A stretch of 64,000 nucleotides of DNA from Panicum virgatum (taxonomy: Eukaryota > Streptophyta > Magnoliopsida > Poales > Poaceae), in assembly GCF_016808335.1 (NCBI RefSeq), contig NC_053145.1:29895120-29959119 (forward strand), given 5' to 3'. Position 1 is the stretch's first letter. Each line of letters starts with the position of its first letter. A program made the translations under genes and the position numbers. Under the pieces are notes generated by a model. It saw nothing but the letters and a program-made list of their open reading frames with translations. It had not been told where the DNA came from and did no database searches. Shown in pieces: positions 36,763-48,081 of the stretch.

Positions 36763-39735
36763 CCATGCACGTGAAGCGCTCTGTGGATTTCTCGATGGCC
36801 CCGAAGAAGTCGAGCAAAGGGAAGGGCATAGCTGCGGAGCCATCCCGCGTCAGAGTTTGACTTAGAATCCCTTGTTAAGCAAGGCTTTTTGCCATTGAAA
36901 TCCATAATCCAATGTCGTCATGCATTAGACGATGCCCGTTCGTATGAAAATACGGGCGAGATTGTTGGATTTCTTCCCTATTTTGAGCGAGGATTAGGTC
37001 TTCCTTGCTCTAATTCTTTTTTGGGCTCCTGTATTATTACGGGATCCAGCTACATCATCTCACCCCAACTCTTTTGTTCATATATCTGTCTTCATACATT
37101 TGTGCGAAGCTTTACTGGGCATCGAGCCCCATTTTGAACTCTTCCTCCACCTTTTTCATCTTAAACCCCAGCCTAGTTCTACTAGACTAGATGTAGTTGG
37201 TGGGGCAGAGATTCAGCTGAGGCAGAAGATGGATATGGTTTATATCCCTTACAAGTTGTCACAAAAAGTAATCGACTGGAAACCAAGATGGTTTTATGTC
37301 GAAAATCATGGAAATAGTCTTCCATCCGTCCTAGTTGGTCCCCCGGTTCACAGTGCTGAATGGCTAAAGAAGCCTTTTGATACAAGCCAAATTCCAGAGT
37401 TACTGGAAATGATTGTAAATTTAAAGCAAAAAGGAATAAGTGGAGAGGCTGTGGCCTTTGACTGGATGAAGCATAGAATCCAGCCTCTCCAAGCTCGAGT
37501 AACTTTTGGCTTCGAGTATCAGGGAAAAATGGTCCATCACGATGCTCGGAAAAAGAGTTTTGTAATGGAGAAGCTCTACGTCGAGTGCAGTGACTTTTCG
37601 AGTAGATGGAACACGTGTCTCATCTTCTCAACACATTTTCAGTATTGAATCCTACAAAGGAGGTAAGTGATAAGTAGTCAATTTGCAAATTCGTGTGCTT
37701 TTGTTGTAGATGTAGCATATCAGACAACTTTCTTTTTTCCTTTTGCAGGATGATGTGAATGTATATAGGAGCAGTCCTCCTCTGCCAGGCATATTTCGCT
37801 CATCCTACCTTGTTCCCAGTGCTCATGCCGAGCTTTTGCTTGGTTCTGAAGATTCTTCAAAAATTGAAGGTTTTAGTTCTGATGATGAAACTACTAATGC
37901 AGAAGCTGGGGAGTCAGCTGGGGATGATGGCAGGACACATAGTGCCAGCCCAAGCGAAGATACCCATGCGGGTCATTCGAAGGGTACTCGTTCGACGGTG
38001 AGGAAGTGTAGTAGCTCCTCACAAGCTACGAGCGACAGGTAAGTAGCTCATTGGTTGCAATCGAGTACTTTGCTAAGTTTGTTGATTTGCTTGTTTTGAT
38101 TTAAAACTTTTGCTTTTCAAGTCCAGCGGCTAAGGTGCCACGGACTACGGCATCTGGGGATGATGCTGTGGTGGGACAACCCGTCCCTTCCATCACAGCG
38201 GACCTGTCAAAGGGGGCTATTACTACTCGACCGGCGAGTAGTTCCAGTATAGGTGATGCCGGATGTTCGGGTGGCAAGGCCATGATCGTTAGGCCGCCCC
38301 CTAAATTCGGCGCAAGGAAGCTTGCCTTGACAAGGGCACCTATGTAAGTTCCTCAAAACTTGTAATTGTAGGGTTGTCTTTGTATCGAGTGTATTGTTGA
38401 CCGATTTGTCTTTTCAGTGATGCACCCCCTGGAGGCTAGAGGGAAAACTAAAGATGATTCAGCCCCCAAGTCATCAGTGGAGAAGTCTCTGTGCACTACA
38501 GAGATGGATGCTCATGAGACGGAGGAGCTGGCGAACTCTATGATGCTGAATTCTCCACTCCCTAATGCTGAGAGGGGCGATGAAAGGCTCCCGGAGGGCG
38601 ATGGAAGTGACAAGCTTCCAAAGGAAGGAGGCAACAAAAAGCTTCCCGAGGAGGGAGGCGGCGAGAAGCTTCCTGAAAAAACCCCTACAGGTAAGCTTAT
38701 AGTGCCTTGTACTGATAAAGTACTTACCTTTTCTCTTAGTTTGGTTTTGTCAACAAAGTTTTTCTCTATATTCCCAAAATCTAGGGAATTCTGTGGGAAG
38801 AGTTGATGAAGTGCAGCAAAAGGTAGTTTCCGTGGTGCAGACGACTACTTCCCAGGTCTCATTGGGAAGTGTCTTGCCACAGGAGAAGGTGAAGCTTGCT
38901 TACAAGCTGTTGGGGGTAAGTAGTTGAAATATATCGAGTACTTGTTTTCTTATAATGAGTAGTGTATACTGATCTTCTTGTTTTTTCCTTTTTTGGCAGG
39001 AAGTGTTAGAGCAGGGGAGTAGCTAGCCCCCGGACAATTCAGAGCTAAATGCTCTGAGAGAACAGGTGAAGAAGTTCTCATCCGAGAAGGATGCCCGTCA
39101 TGAGAAAATTAAGAAAGTCTCAAAGGCCAAAAAAGGTTAGTCTTTAGCATATATGATGCAGTCGACTAGATTGTTCTGCTTGGTGTTTATATGCTTTTTC
39201 TTTTAATCGAGTACACAGCTTGCTCCAAATCATTAAAGATTGAGGAAAGCCTGGTGCTTGATCTAAAGATTCTTATGTACCGAAACGCAGATGAGATTGA
39301 AAAGCTCAAGAAGATCAAGGCGGATTCTGACCGAGTGCTGGCGACAGCTCTTAAGTAACTCAAAGACCTGTTAGAGTCCTGGGACTTGATGCAGCAGGAG
39401 CTCAAAGAACTAAGGGATGTAAAGGATGCTGCTCAAGTCATGGCAGGGCTTGTGGAGATCCCAGAGGGGAATGAGGACGAACCGCTCACGTTGGCGGGGA
39501 GGCTTCGTAAAGTACCCAAAAGCTTTGAAAGGTATGTCTCCACAACTACCCGACAGTACGTGGGACACGTACTCGGGTTGGTAAAGTCCTACTGTCCATG
39601 AACTCCACTTGATCCGCTTGGGCAAGGCACGAAGGCTGATTGCACTGATGATCAATTCAATCAGTATCTGCAAGAGACCTCCGCCGTTGCAGATAAGATA
39701 GTGGAGACCTTGAACAAGTCCGGATCTCCTTGAAC
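36763..39735 (+). pseudogene. Antisense ORF (aORF) of Tat-2, multi-exon, PF04195-like
   Basis: Reads opposite to the element. An in-frame ATG at 36763 precedes MAPKKSSKGKGIAAEP at 36795. The core domain follows with frameshifts near 36855 and 37020-37100: LVKQGFLPLKSII, VGFLPYFERGLGLPC, EALLGIEPHFELF, VIDWKPRWFYVENHGN, DTSQIPELL. A GT donor lies near 37661. Later exons, with GT/AG edges, are at about 37750-38040 (acidic, Ser-rich), 38122-38345 and 38418-38690 (repeated KLPEEGG), then Lys/Glu-rich coiled-coil exons at about 39000-39735 ending ETLNKSGSP. It is homologous in layout to the Tat-1 aORF. Function unknown. Confidence 0.75.
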
Positions 39736-40322
39736 TATTCGTAAATTTTTTTGGCATTTGGGCCGTAAGTACTTTGTACAAATGTTTAAATTTGTGTAAT
39801 GTCGAGTACTTGTCTTATGGGAGGATTGCACGATCCTTTGATATGTCGAGTAGTGATACTCGAAAGGCATGAGTTCTGGCGGCATCGCGCCTACTCAATC
39901 TTGGTAGTGGATACAAAGAGTTGTATCTATAGGTGCCTTAAGAGGCAGAGTATTCGCGAGCAGAGGCGAGTAATCTAATCAGAACTCTAGTGCTGACCGG
40001 TTAGGATTGAATCCCGCAGGATTAACCAAGTGGGAAAAACACTTAGCATGAGGGTGGTTTTAGCCATAGCTTAGGTCAGATTTCTTTTTGAAAAGAAATG
40101 CTTAGGTTAGAGCGGTGCTCTTATGGACTTGATTGTCCAATCAAACAGGGAGAACTCTTTCGAGTACTTGGGGATTTAGGAGCTTGGATGTTGTTCGTTG
40201 ATACATAGGAGACTCTCGACAACTACTTAGGGTATCAAGGGAAGACAGAACACTTTATGAACTTAGTGTCTCGAGCAAGCAGGTAAAACCCATCAAGTAC
40301 TAGAGGCAACAAGCTTCGTAGT
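39736..40322. other. Tat-2 spacer, left of the R2 insertion
   Basis: It has no gene. It holds diverged relatives of the 120-bp repeat (CCGGTTAGGATTGA, CCAAGTGGGAAAAAC) near 39990-40050, which shows that R2 landed inside or next to that array. Confidence 0.5.
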
Positions 40323-43300
40323 TGTGGCCGAACCACTCTGAATTATACCAGATCAAGCACGCTAAACATCTAAGCACACCTTAATTGGTATAATCCTGGG
40401 TCTGTCGGGTAACATCCCGATATAACCACTGAATATCCGATCGAAACACATGTATATGTCCCACACGAAGGCGAGTCGAATATACAACATTTCACAATAT
40501 TTTACATCACATAGATAAGAGGTGTGATTTACATCAGGGTTTTGAAGCTAGTACATTAAAGTTCTAGCTTTTACAAGTTTATTCGGAGAAAAGAGATAAA
40601 AGTAAGCATGGAATTTAAAACATAATTATACACCAACGTCGTCGGGTAGATACCATGGTAAGCCCGAGCATGGCATTATTCATCCGAGTTGTTGCTGGTC
40701 GAAGTTGGTTCCCATTCCATAGACCAGCCAGAAGGTAAAACACTAGGCCAAGTCAGACTAGTGTTTAAATCTTCCAAAGTTATCCCTGAAAACAGAGTCA
40801 CCAACAAGACTGAGTATACTAATACTCAGCAAGACTGATCCGATTAAGGGTATATAGTAACCCCATATCTAGACATGATAGATTTGAAAAGGTTCTGGGT
40901 TTTACTTTTGCTGAAAAGCCACAAAGAGTATATCCTTAACTTTAAATTTTAGCTTTCAAATTCTAGTTGTATTAACCATTCTAAGTTTGCACCTATCTAA
41001 ACAAACATGGTAGAACTAATTTCATCCAACCATATTTGAGATCATCATTGTTCCATTTCTTAGTCTATGTAGCAAAGGGATCAAGCAATCTCAATCTTCG
41101 TGAGAAGCGGACGATTCTGAATCGAATTCCACCTTGCAAGGATAAACCTAGCACACACGCTTGGAGTACTGTCGAGTCACTCCAAAGCAACCTTTTGCTT
41201 TTCATTTCAGTTCATGGATCAGTGCCACTCTCCCCGACTACAGAGAACCACCACATCTTTGTAGTCGCGGTGTTGCAACATAATATATATCTTCCTATCT
41301 CTAAAAGAGAGTGGGAGGTATGTCCACTTGCCGGGCCGATCAGTTACTAGGCTTAGCACGTACCATATTTACGGTATGTGGCTAGTACTTTCAAACGCTT
41401 AACCACCGCTACTACACACTGCGGCCTTAGTAACTTATCAACACAGATGGATTTTCAATATGAAGCTTGTAACCAAACCCGTCCATGATCCTTATAGTGA
41501 TTGCAAGAATGTAAACAGTCAACTCCTATAATTCTCGCGAGTGACAGGCAATCACTTGACTTTTACCGGTCCTATTAGCATAGCATCTAAACGGACTCAG
41601 TTCTAGTGTTCAATCAATAGGTACCTAGAAGTATGCATCTAAGTTTTCATTCAACTCCAATAACTTAAATGCACAAGTAAACAGTACTGAATTGTATAAT
41701 TCAGAAATAATAGGATTATGCACCGGGTCTTACCTGTAGTAGTGTTTATGGAGTCAGTAGACTTTAGTTCCTCCGAATCAGAGTTCGGGGCTTCTGTTAG
41801 TTCAACAACGTTGGCCTGGGCTTCAGAAATATCCCCGTCTGGTTCCTGGATAAATTCATACATTCCGTCTGCTAACGGAGTGACTTCTATATGAAATGCA
41901 ATAGTTGGAAAAAAATAGTAAGGTACTATACTTGAGTATAGCTTTCCTTCGCGATAAAAAAATATGAATTCACTCAATCAAGCAATCCAGATTATTCATG
42001 TCAAGTACCCTAACTTCACAAATAACATGGAGAAAGGTTTTTAAAATAATCCATAGAAAGGATTTGTTTTAAAAAATACAAATAACACATAAAGAAGGAA
42101 TTTTTGAAAAATACAAATTAAAGTCCATTAATAGGTTTAGAAAAATTATATAAAGTTAGATACACTTTATAGATCACATGGCTTAAAGTCTACTAGAAAA
42201 GTAATTTTAGGGCATAGGATAAAAAGAGCTATATGTTACCCCTATTTTTAAAACCAACTACACAAAGTTTCAAAGCAAACTCATAGCATCATCTAATAGA
42301 GCTAATTACAAGGAAAATAACAAAACTAGTTTTGCATTTTTCTAATTTTCTACTATTTCCTATGAATTTTCAAAGTTCACTAAGAAAAATAGAAAAGGCA
42401 TTGTTTCTTTTACAGAAAGGACCCTAGGAAGTTTTAAAACCTTACAAATGGGTCCTTGGCCGGAGAAAAGAGAGAACAGGAGAAGGGGTCGGCCATGTTC
42501 TGGCGAGAGGAGTCGCCAGCGGCGAGGGGTAAGGGGCCATGGAGCTTCAGTGAGTCAAGGCGCACCTGATGGAGGGTTTGGATGGGGTGCGGGATCGCCG
42601 GAAAGGCTTCATCGGCGAGGAGCGGAGCACAGCGGCGGGGGATGAACAGCGACGAGGGTGCTTCGGCAAGAGATCGATGGCGAGAGGTGGGGGAATAGCT
42701 TCACGGGGTCACGGTGGAGCTATCTAGGGGGTTAAGGAGGTTACAGGAGGTCTGTGGCGGCGAGTCGGCGGTGAGCAGAGCTCGCCGGAGATATAGAAGG
42801 GGTGTGGTGGTGGTGTGTGCCGGCGATGAGGACCGATCAGGGCTATTTATAGGCCTAGAATGGAGAATATGGGCACTAGAAGGAATGGATGAGCTTGTCG
42901 GGGCTGTGGGTAAAGTCTGGCGGCAGCAATGGCGGTTCCAGGGGCGGCCGGCGAGGTGGCGCAAAGGGAATTGCCCTGGGCGGCGTGGAGCGGGCTCAAG
43001 GCGCCAGCAGAGGCGGTGCTAGAGGCGGCGGGGATCCATGGCCGACGCGTGGAGGTGGCGAGGTGACTTGGGAGTCCAAATCCGCGGCGGTCGAGCTCGC
43101 CGGAATTCGAAACAGGGGCGGCGGGTGGCGCTGCGCGTCGTGGAGGAAGGGATATGCGCCAGCAAGGGAAGGAGTGGGTCCAGGAGGAGTCAAGGGAACT
43201 TATCGGCGCATCAATCGGTGCTGGGAGTGGCCGGTGGGCAAGGAAACCGGAGGCGGGGCTACGCTGCCAGGACTCCGAAAAGACTGGAGGTAGGAGATGG

Positions 43301-43784
43301 AGTGGAGGACTGGTTTGCAAATTGCAAAAAGTCCAGGGGCTTAACTGAAAACTAAAATTTCCCACTGATCTAGGGCTTAAATGAAAAAGGGCCCAACATG
43401 AAAGTTGTTCAACTTTTCAAGATCTACAACTTTCATATTATGCAAATTTTTCCTAGATCAAAGGATTTGAAGATATTTTCAAAAATTCAAATAAACTTTA
43501 TTCCATTAAGAAAAAATACTTTTAATAGTAAAATTTCAACATTTTTGTGCTAAAATGCAATAAGGTTACCAAAATAATTATTAATAGCACATTTGCAAGA
43601 AAGCCCTTTACAAAGTTGGAAAATACTTCCTAACTCAAAACTTTTGCAAAGAGGGACTTGAAACTTTTCATAATTACCAAAATACCCCTACTTTGCATTG
43701 CAAATTTTTAGCTATCAAACAATAATAAACACAAAGTTCACACATTAAACTTTGATTTAATGGCTAGACACCTGAAGTGTCACA
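40323..43784 (-). mobile_element. R2: 3,462-bp solo LTR, same superfamily as R1, TSD GTAGT
   Basis: On the minus strand it begins TGTGACACTTCAGGTGTC and ends GTGGTTCGGCCACA. It is flanked by perfect GTAGT repeats at 40318-40322 and 43785-43789. It shares with R1 the terminal sequences, a GC-rich block (42440-43300), the two-exon frame, the hairpin and the CCACATGCCG-type block (near 41370). No internal region is attached. Confidence 0.92.
40676..41886 (-). CDS. LTR-resident two-exon reading frame in R2 (3' exons)
   Basis: Exon A is 41886-41734, after TTTCATATAG, with donor ACAG|GTAAGA. Exon B is 40785-40676, after CTGTTTTCAG, ending in TAA. It enters at codon position 2 and leaves after position 1, as in R1. 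Exon A is 153 nt against 144 in R1, a difference of three codons. Exon A gives VTPLADGMYEFIQEPDGD... and a Ser/Thr/Glu tail. Exon B gives GITLEDLNT, SLTWPSVLPSGWSMEW, EPTSTSNNSDE. Both exons are open although the DNA has diverged strongly. I know no family for it. Confidence 0.5.
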
Positions 43785-43869
43785 GTAGTGTAACTCCCTC
43801 GATGGTCCAAGCAAGCGGAAGACTCGTTGTCGACTTATTTAGAGTACCAAGAACTTGTTTTATGCTCCT

Positions 43870-44450
43870 TGGAATAATTTTCAAAGTTTGACCGGTTAGG
43901 ATAGACCTCATTTGGTCACCCAAGTGGGAAAAACTTTTTTTGAAAATATACTCAAACTACTCTATCCAGCGAGTAGTGTGTCCTACACAAGGACTGGATA
44001 GATTTCTAAAATAGACCTGTTAGGATGAACACCGTCGAGTTACCCATGACGAAAATATTTTAGAAATATCCTGAACTTACTCGAGCAAGGCAAGTAAGAT
44101 GTCCTACCCAAGGACTGGAGTAATTTCTAAGATAGACCTGTTAGGATGAACTCCGTCGGGTTACCCAAGATGAAACCATCTTAAAAATATCCAAAACCTA
44201 CTCGAGCCAGCGAGTAGGGTGTCCTAACCAAGGACTGGAGTAATTCTTAGGAAAGATCTGTTAGGATGATCCCCGTCGGGTTACCCAAGACGAAACCATC
44301 ATAAGAATATCCAAAACCTACTCGAGATAGAGAGTAGGGTGTCCTAACCAAGGACTGGAGTAATTCCTAGGACAGATCTGTTAGGATGAACCCCGTCGAG
44401 TTACCCAAGACAAAACCATCATAAGAGTATCCGAGGTAAACCATAGAAAA
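43870..44450. repeat. Tandem repeat of Tat-2, unit 120-121 bp, about 4.5 copies
   Basis: AAGGACTGGA recurs at about 43990, 44111, 44231 and 44351. Units share CCTGTTAGGATGA, CCGTCGxGTTACCCA and ACTCGAG. A further diverged copy starts near 43870. It lies between the gag-like region and the aORF, the usual Tat position. Confidence 0.88.
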
Positions 44451-44711
44451 CTACTCGATTGCTGCTCTAGGTTGAGCAGAGCTTTCGGAGTAGTATTAGC
44501 GATGGGGTATAGGTCGGATGAGTTAGAGAAAAGTAGTCGATTTATGAGGGAATCAACTTTTATTGAAGATTTGTCAAGATTACAACAATTGTAAAATGAC
44601 AGACTCTGACTCTTAAGACCTACCCCTTGCTCATATATATGAGCAATGGTTTACATGACTGAATGAAATTATCCGGGGGTAATACTAATCGGCATGGGGG
44701 TCGACTAGATT

Positions 44712-46635
44712 TTAGGTAAAGTTTTCCATTACTGGTGGTGCCCCAAGGGCCTTGCGGAGAGAGTTGCACTTGAAGATCGTGTGAGAGCTCTTTGGGTGCA
44801 TGGAGCACTTGCGTAGGAGCATTTTGATGATCTTGTCTATGTGGAGAAATGTTTCTTCATGGTGTTGGGTGCGAGGCTTACCCTGGGGGAGGGTATTTGC
44901 CGGCTTGCGCTTCTTGAAGGATGCGGAAGCATGTGCTAGGATGCGGTAGTTGGAAGAAGGGTTGTAAGCCTCTATTTCCTCGCGCTCCTTTCTCCTTGAG
45001 ATGATGACGTTGCGTGCGTCGCGACCAATGTTGATCACATTGCGAAGATCGCTATTGGAGTAGTCGTAGTTGTCGCCTTGCTGTTATTGCTGGCAGTTGG
45101 CAAGGCGCTGGCATCTGAACGCCCTTTTATAGTTAAGCAGGCGACGACGCTCGTAGAGATCTTCTGTTGCATGCTGCTCTTCCAGTTGAATAGCAACTGT
45201 TACTGCTGGAGGAGGTACAGGCTCAGAATGTCAAAGTCATCAGAATTGTAGTCGTCGAGATTGAGACGCTCCGTGGAGTCATCCTCTGGTTGATGGACTT
45301 CAGAGATTCGAACCATGAGGATTTCACGACAAAGATCTTGAATTTCTCAGTCTTGTTTGCTTGAAGACGGGTCTAGTGGAGTGCTCTGCTGGAAGGGAAG
45401 ATCCGTTGGCTGAGAGCCAAAAGCTTTAGGATCTTGTGTCTCCTTCAAGCGCACTGTCCGTCCTTGCGGCGTTGCATATATAACCAAGTTTGGAAGGCAG
45501 TCCTGATCGGACTTAGAATTCTTAGTCGAGTTGGATTCAACTTCCTTGCTATACTGGATTAGGTCGTCCAGCTCGTCCTCCGAGTTGGAAGAGTACTCGG
45601 AGTCGGAATCGGTTAGTACACCGATTTTAGAGTATGTGTGCTTTAGGTGAGCGAGGAGCGGGATCCCCATCTCTACACGGAGGGCGTTCTCGTTCATCCA
45701 ATGTAGCCATGATTGTGTGGGAGTCAATCCTTCTGGCTCTTTAATCTAGGGTTTGTCGAATATCGACTTGCCAGGTTGTTCAGGAGCTTTGGATTTTTCA
45801 ATTTTGAGCTTGGCCAGTTCCCAGAGGGCGTCAGCGTTCTGGGGTGGATGGGCCATGGCATCCATGAACAAGTCGATGTTGTCTGACCAGTCCGACAAAG
45901 TTGTTGAGACTATTCATGAACTGATCGAAAACCTGATCGAATAAGGAATCTTTGGTTGGTTCAGGAATCCAACTGTGAGCAGGTTTTGGTGAAGGGTTCT
46001 GAGGTTTCCTGGAGGAAGACGATCCAAACCGAGCAAGCCGGGGGTTTGTCTTTCCAGATCTCCCGCAGATTAATCCTCCCAATATCTGCTTCTTGTTTTG
46101 CAGAGTGCTTTCATCCATCTTAATGCAGTCGATGAGCTTAGAATCTACTCGATCGATCCCTAAGAGTATATCGCCCGACTGTTCATGTGGTGGGTTCAAT
46201 GCTTTTGGATTCTGCTGTGGTTTAGATGATCCAAGAGCGGATTCTACAAGCTTGATGCATCCCTCAATTGATCGTGAGACCTGATCTACTCCATCGAGTA
46301 GTTCATGGTTGACGATCTTGGGGCATTTGATTGACTTGAGATAAGTGAAGATTTTTGGAACCAGAGTTTGTGTCGAACATGACTGACTTGTGAATTCGAG
46401 TTGGAGTTGACACATTTTCTGTAGTATCCGTGCTGAGCTCGAGTGGAGCTCGTTTTTCGTCGACATCTGCGATCTCACAGATGTCGGCGGGTTGGTTGAT
46501 GGCTTTCGGTTTAGGCGAGTTGGGCGTGACAAGGTGGCTGGAGAAGCCTCCCGATTCTTCAGCCGTGCAAGCACAGGAATCGAAAACAAGAGTTGTGCCC
46601 TTAGGCACGTTGTTGGCGTCGCTTGATCCGGCCAT
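44712..46635 (-). pseudogene. Tat-2 gag-like region, frameshifted
   Basis: The start MAGSSDANNVPKG at 46635 lies just inside the primer site. The frame shifts near 46430 and continues in another frame to 45831 (ends STPER), then as MTPTQSWLHWMNENALRVE (45727-45347) and a basic segment (45038-44712). The last contains DARNVIISRRKE and CSMHPKSSHTIFKC, a C/H pattern like the region at the end of Tat gag. A clear capsid-type core is not recognisable. Several stops are present, so it is not expressed as one protein. Confidence 0.6.
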
Positions 46636-46660
46636 CGAATTTGCCGATGAACTCGCCGAA

Positions 46661-46679
46661 TCCCCTACCTGGCGTGCCA
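46661..46679 (-). other. Primer-binding site of Tat-2
   Basis: TGGCACGCCAGGTAGGGGA starts three bases after the 5' LTR on the minus strand and is close to the TGGCGCGCCAGGTAGGGG site frequent in plant gypsy elements. It fixes the element's orientation. Confidence 0.8.
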
Positions 46680-46681
46680 GC

Positions 46682-47097
46682 TGTCGGTGTTTACCGCCAA
46701 GCTTGCTCAGGGATACCCTTAGCAGTAGGGTTGTAGGCAGGGATCAACTGCTCTGGAACTCGATGGTGCAAGGAACACAAATATTTAGACAGGTTCGAGC
46801 CATGAGTTGCTTAATACCCTACGTCCTGTGTGGTTATTTGTATTGCCTTAGGTATTGATGATGTTTCGAGTGGGTCCCTGCCCACCCTTATATATCTGGG
46901 GGGACAGGGTTACATGGAAAGTCCTAGTAGAGTATAGTTGGAATCCTTCTACAACACAATCGGGTAGTTTCCTTTGTACTGCAGCTAGTTCTATGCCTAT
47001 TCGGGTAGTTACAAGAGGGGTAAGGTACATCCATGAGCTATCCCTTATTCTAGAACATTATATGCCTATAAGCAATCCCGCTGCCCCAGGTCTGACA
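46682..47097 (-). repeat. 5' LTR of Tat-2 (416 bp)
   Basis: TGTCGG...GTCTGACA; minus-strand TATATAAG at 46887-46894 is its TATA box. Confidence 0.9.
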
Positions 47098-47382
47098 GAT
47101 ATGACTGTCTAGCTATAACATTATTTTATAACCCTCCTACCCCTGAATGTGTAGGATTACGATGGCATAGACATTGCTGTCACCACCTGCAGGCTACCTC
47201 TACAAACCATGGGAAAGAACAACATCTAGGAACACTAATTTAACCCAAACACCATGCCTACGTTAATAAGCGATACTCTAGTATCCCGTGCGGAGGCCTC
47301 ATCTTTCGGATGGATAGACATAATACTAGGGCAAATATACGAATACTGGAGCATGTAAAAGTTAACTAGAACTAATTCCAGA

Positions 47383-47756
47383 TGAGTCTTTGCAAGTACA
47401 CCGAATTAGTTGCATTAGATAGGTGCTAGATTGCATCCGTTTTGTAATTTTGTTGCAAAACATTGATGCTCTAACCTCGCCACCATAAAAATCTGGTTTT
47501 GAGAATCTCATACTATTGCTACATTTTATTTTGGTTGTTATAATTTTTGTTTTCCGATGCAATATGTAAGTGTTTTTGCAATAAACAGTGATGTGGTTGC
47601 AAGTAGCAAATGATATTGCTACGAATTTACTCCCTTGCATTAAAATCTCACGTTCGCTGCAATATATGTGAATATATTGCACCAAAAAACTTAGTGATTG
47701 CATCAATATCATGTTTGGGAACATATCAGGTGCAAACTAACATCTCTGTGTAAACC
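47383..47756. other. Left flank of a fold-back element, TTGCA-rich
   Basis: TTGCAA, TTGCTAC and TGCAAT words are frequent between 47395 and 47705, as in CACTA subterminal regions. GAACATATCAGG (near 47720) is inverted at about 55788 (CCTGATATGTTC). This makes an outer inverted repeat around the fold-back units. Confidence 0.4.
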
Positions 47757-47930
47757 ATGCAAATTCCAATCTGGGCCACCGGAACAACATCCAAGGGGTA
47801 TCGTAGGATTGGGTAATTTTACAATTAACCACCCGCCATTGAATTGGGTAAAACTTTTGCAAATTCCCCCCTCCCACTTCCTCTGCGCCCCCTTGGATGT
47901 TGATCCGGTGGCCCAGATTATAGTTTGCAT
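47757..47930. repeat. Fold-back (MITE-like) unit, copy 1, 174 bp
   Basis: The left arm (TGCAAATTCCAATCTGGGCC...CAACATCCAAGGGG) and right arm (CCCCTTGGATGTTG...GGCCCAGATTATAGTTTGCA) are inverted copies of about 42 bp with few mismatches. The centre holds GGTATCGTAGGATTGGGTAA. Confidence 0.8.
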
Positions 47931-48081
47931 GGAGTTCCGTGTAAACCGTGCAAACTACAATATGGGCTACTGGATCTACATTCAAGGGGTATCGTGGGAT
48001 TGGGTAATTTTACAATTAACCGGCCGCCTTTGAATTGGGTAATCACACTTTTGTAAATCCCCCTCTCACTCCCTCTACGCT

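Larger units (their letters stand above)
34694..47097 (-). mobile_element. Tat-2: pol-less Tat element, TSD GATAT
   Basis: Two LTRs (34694-35112 and 46682-47097) are flanked by perfect GATAT repeats (34689-34693, 47098-47102) inside the Athila-2 5' LTR. The minus-strand order is 5' LTR, primer site, gag-like region (46635-44712), 120-bp tandem repeats, a plus-strand aORF (36763-39735) and 3' LTR. No protease, RT, RNase H or integrase is seen, so it would need another element's pol. The LTRs differ at about 31 of 418 positions by eye, mostly transitions. R2 inserted later at 40323. Confidence 0.9.
23893..47379 (-). mobile_element. Athila-2: minus-strand Athila element with nested insertions
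   Basis: Its parts are the 3' LTR at 23893-25457, an internal region at 25458-29140 with a gag-protease remnant, a primer-binding site at 29115-29132, and a 5' LTR from 29141 in three pieces (29141-29257, 34323-34693, 47103-47379). The pieces align in order to 23893-24680. The rest of the 5' LTR is deleted, so the right target duplication is lost; the left flank is ACAAG. No RT, RNase H or integrase remains, so it is non-autonomous. Confidence 0.85.

Noticed and set aside
47383..48081. Continuation of the plus-strand Athila gag right of Athila-2
   Set aside because: No gag sequence resumes there. The sequence is TTGCA-rich fold-back flank, so the right side of the insertion has been deleted or replaced.
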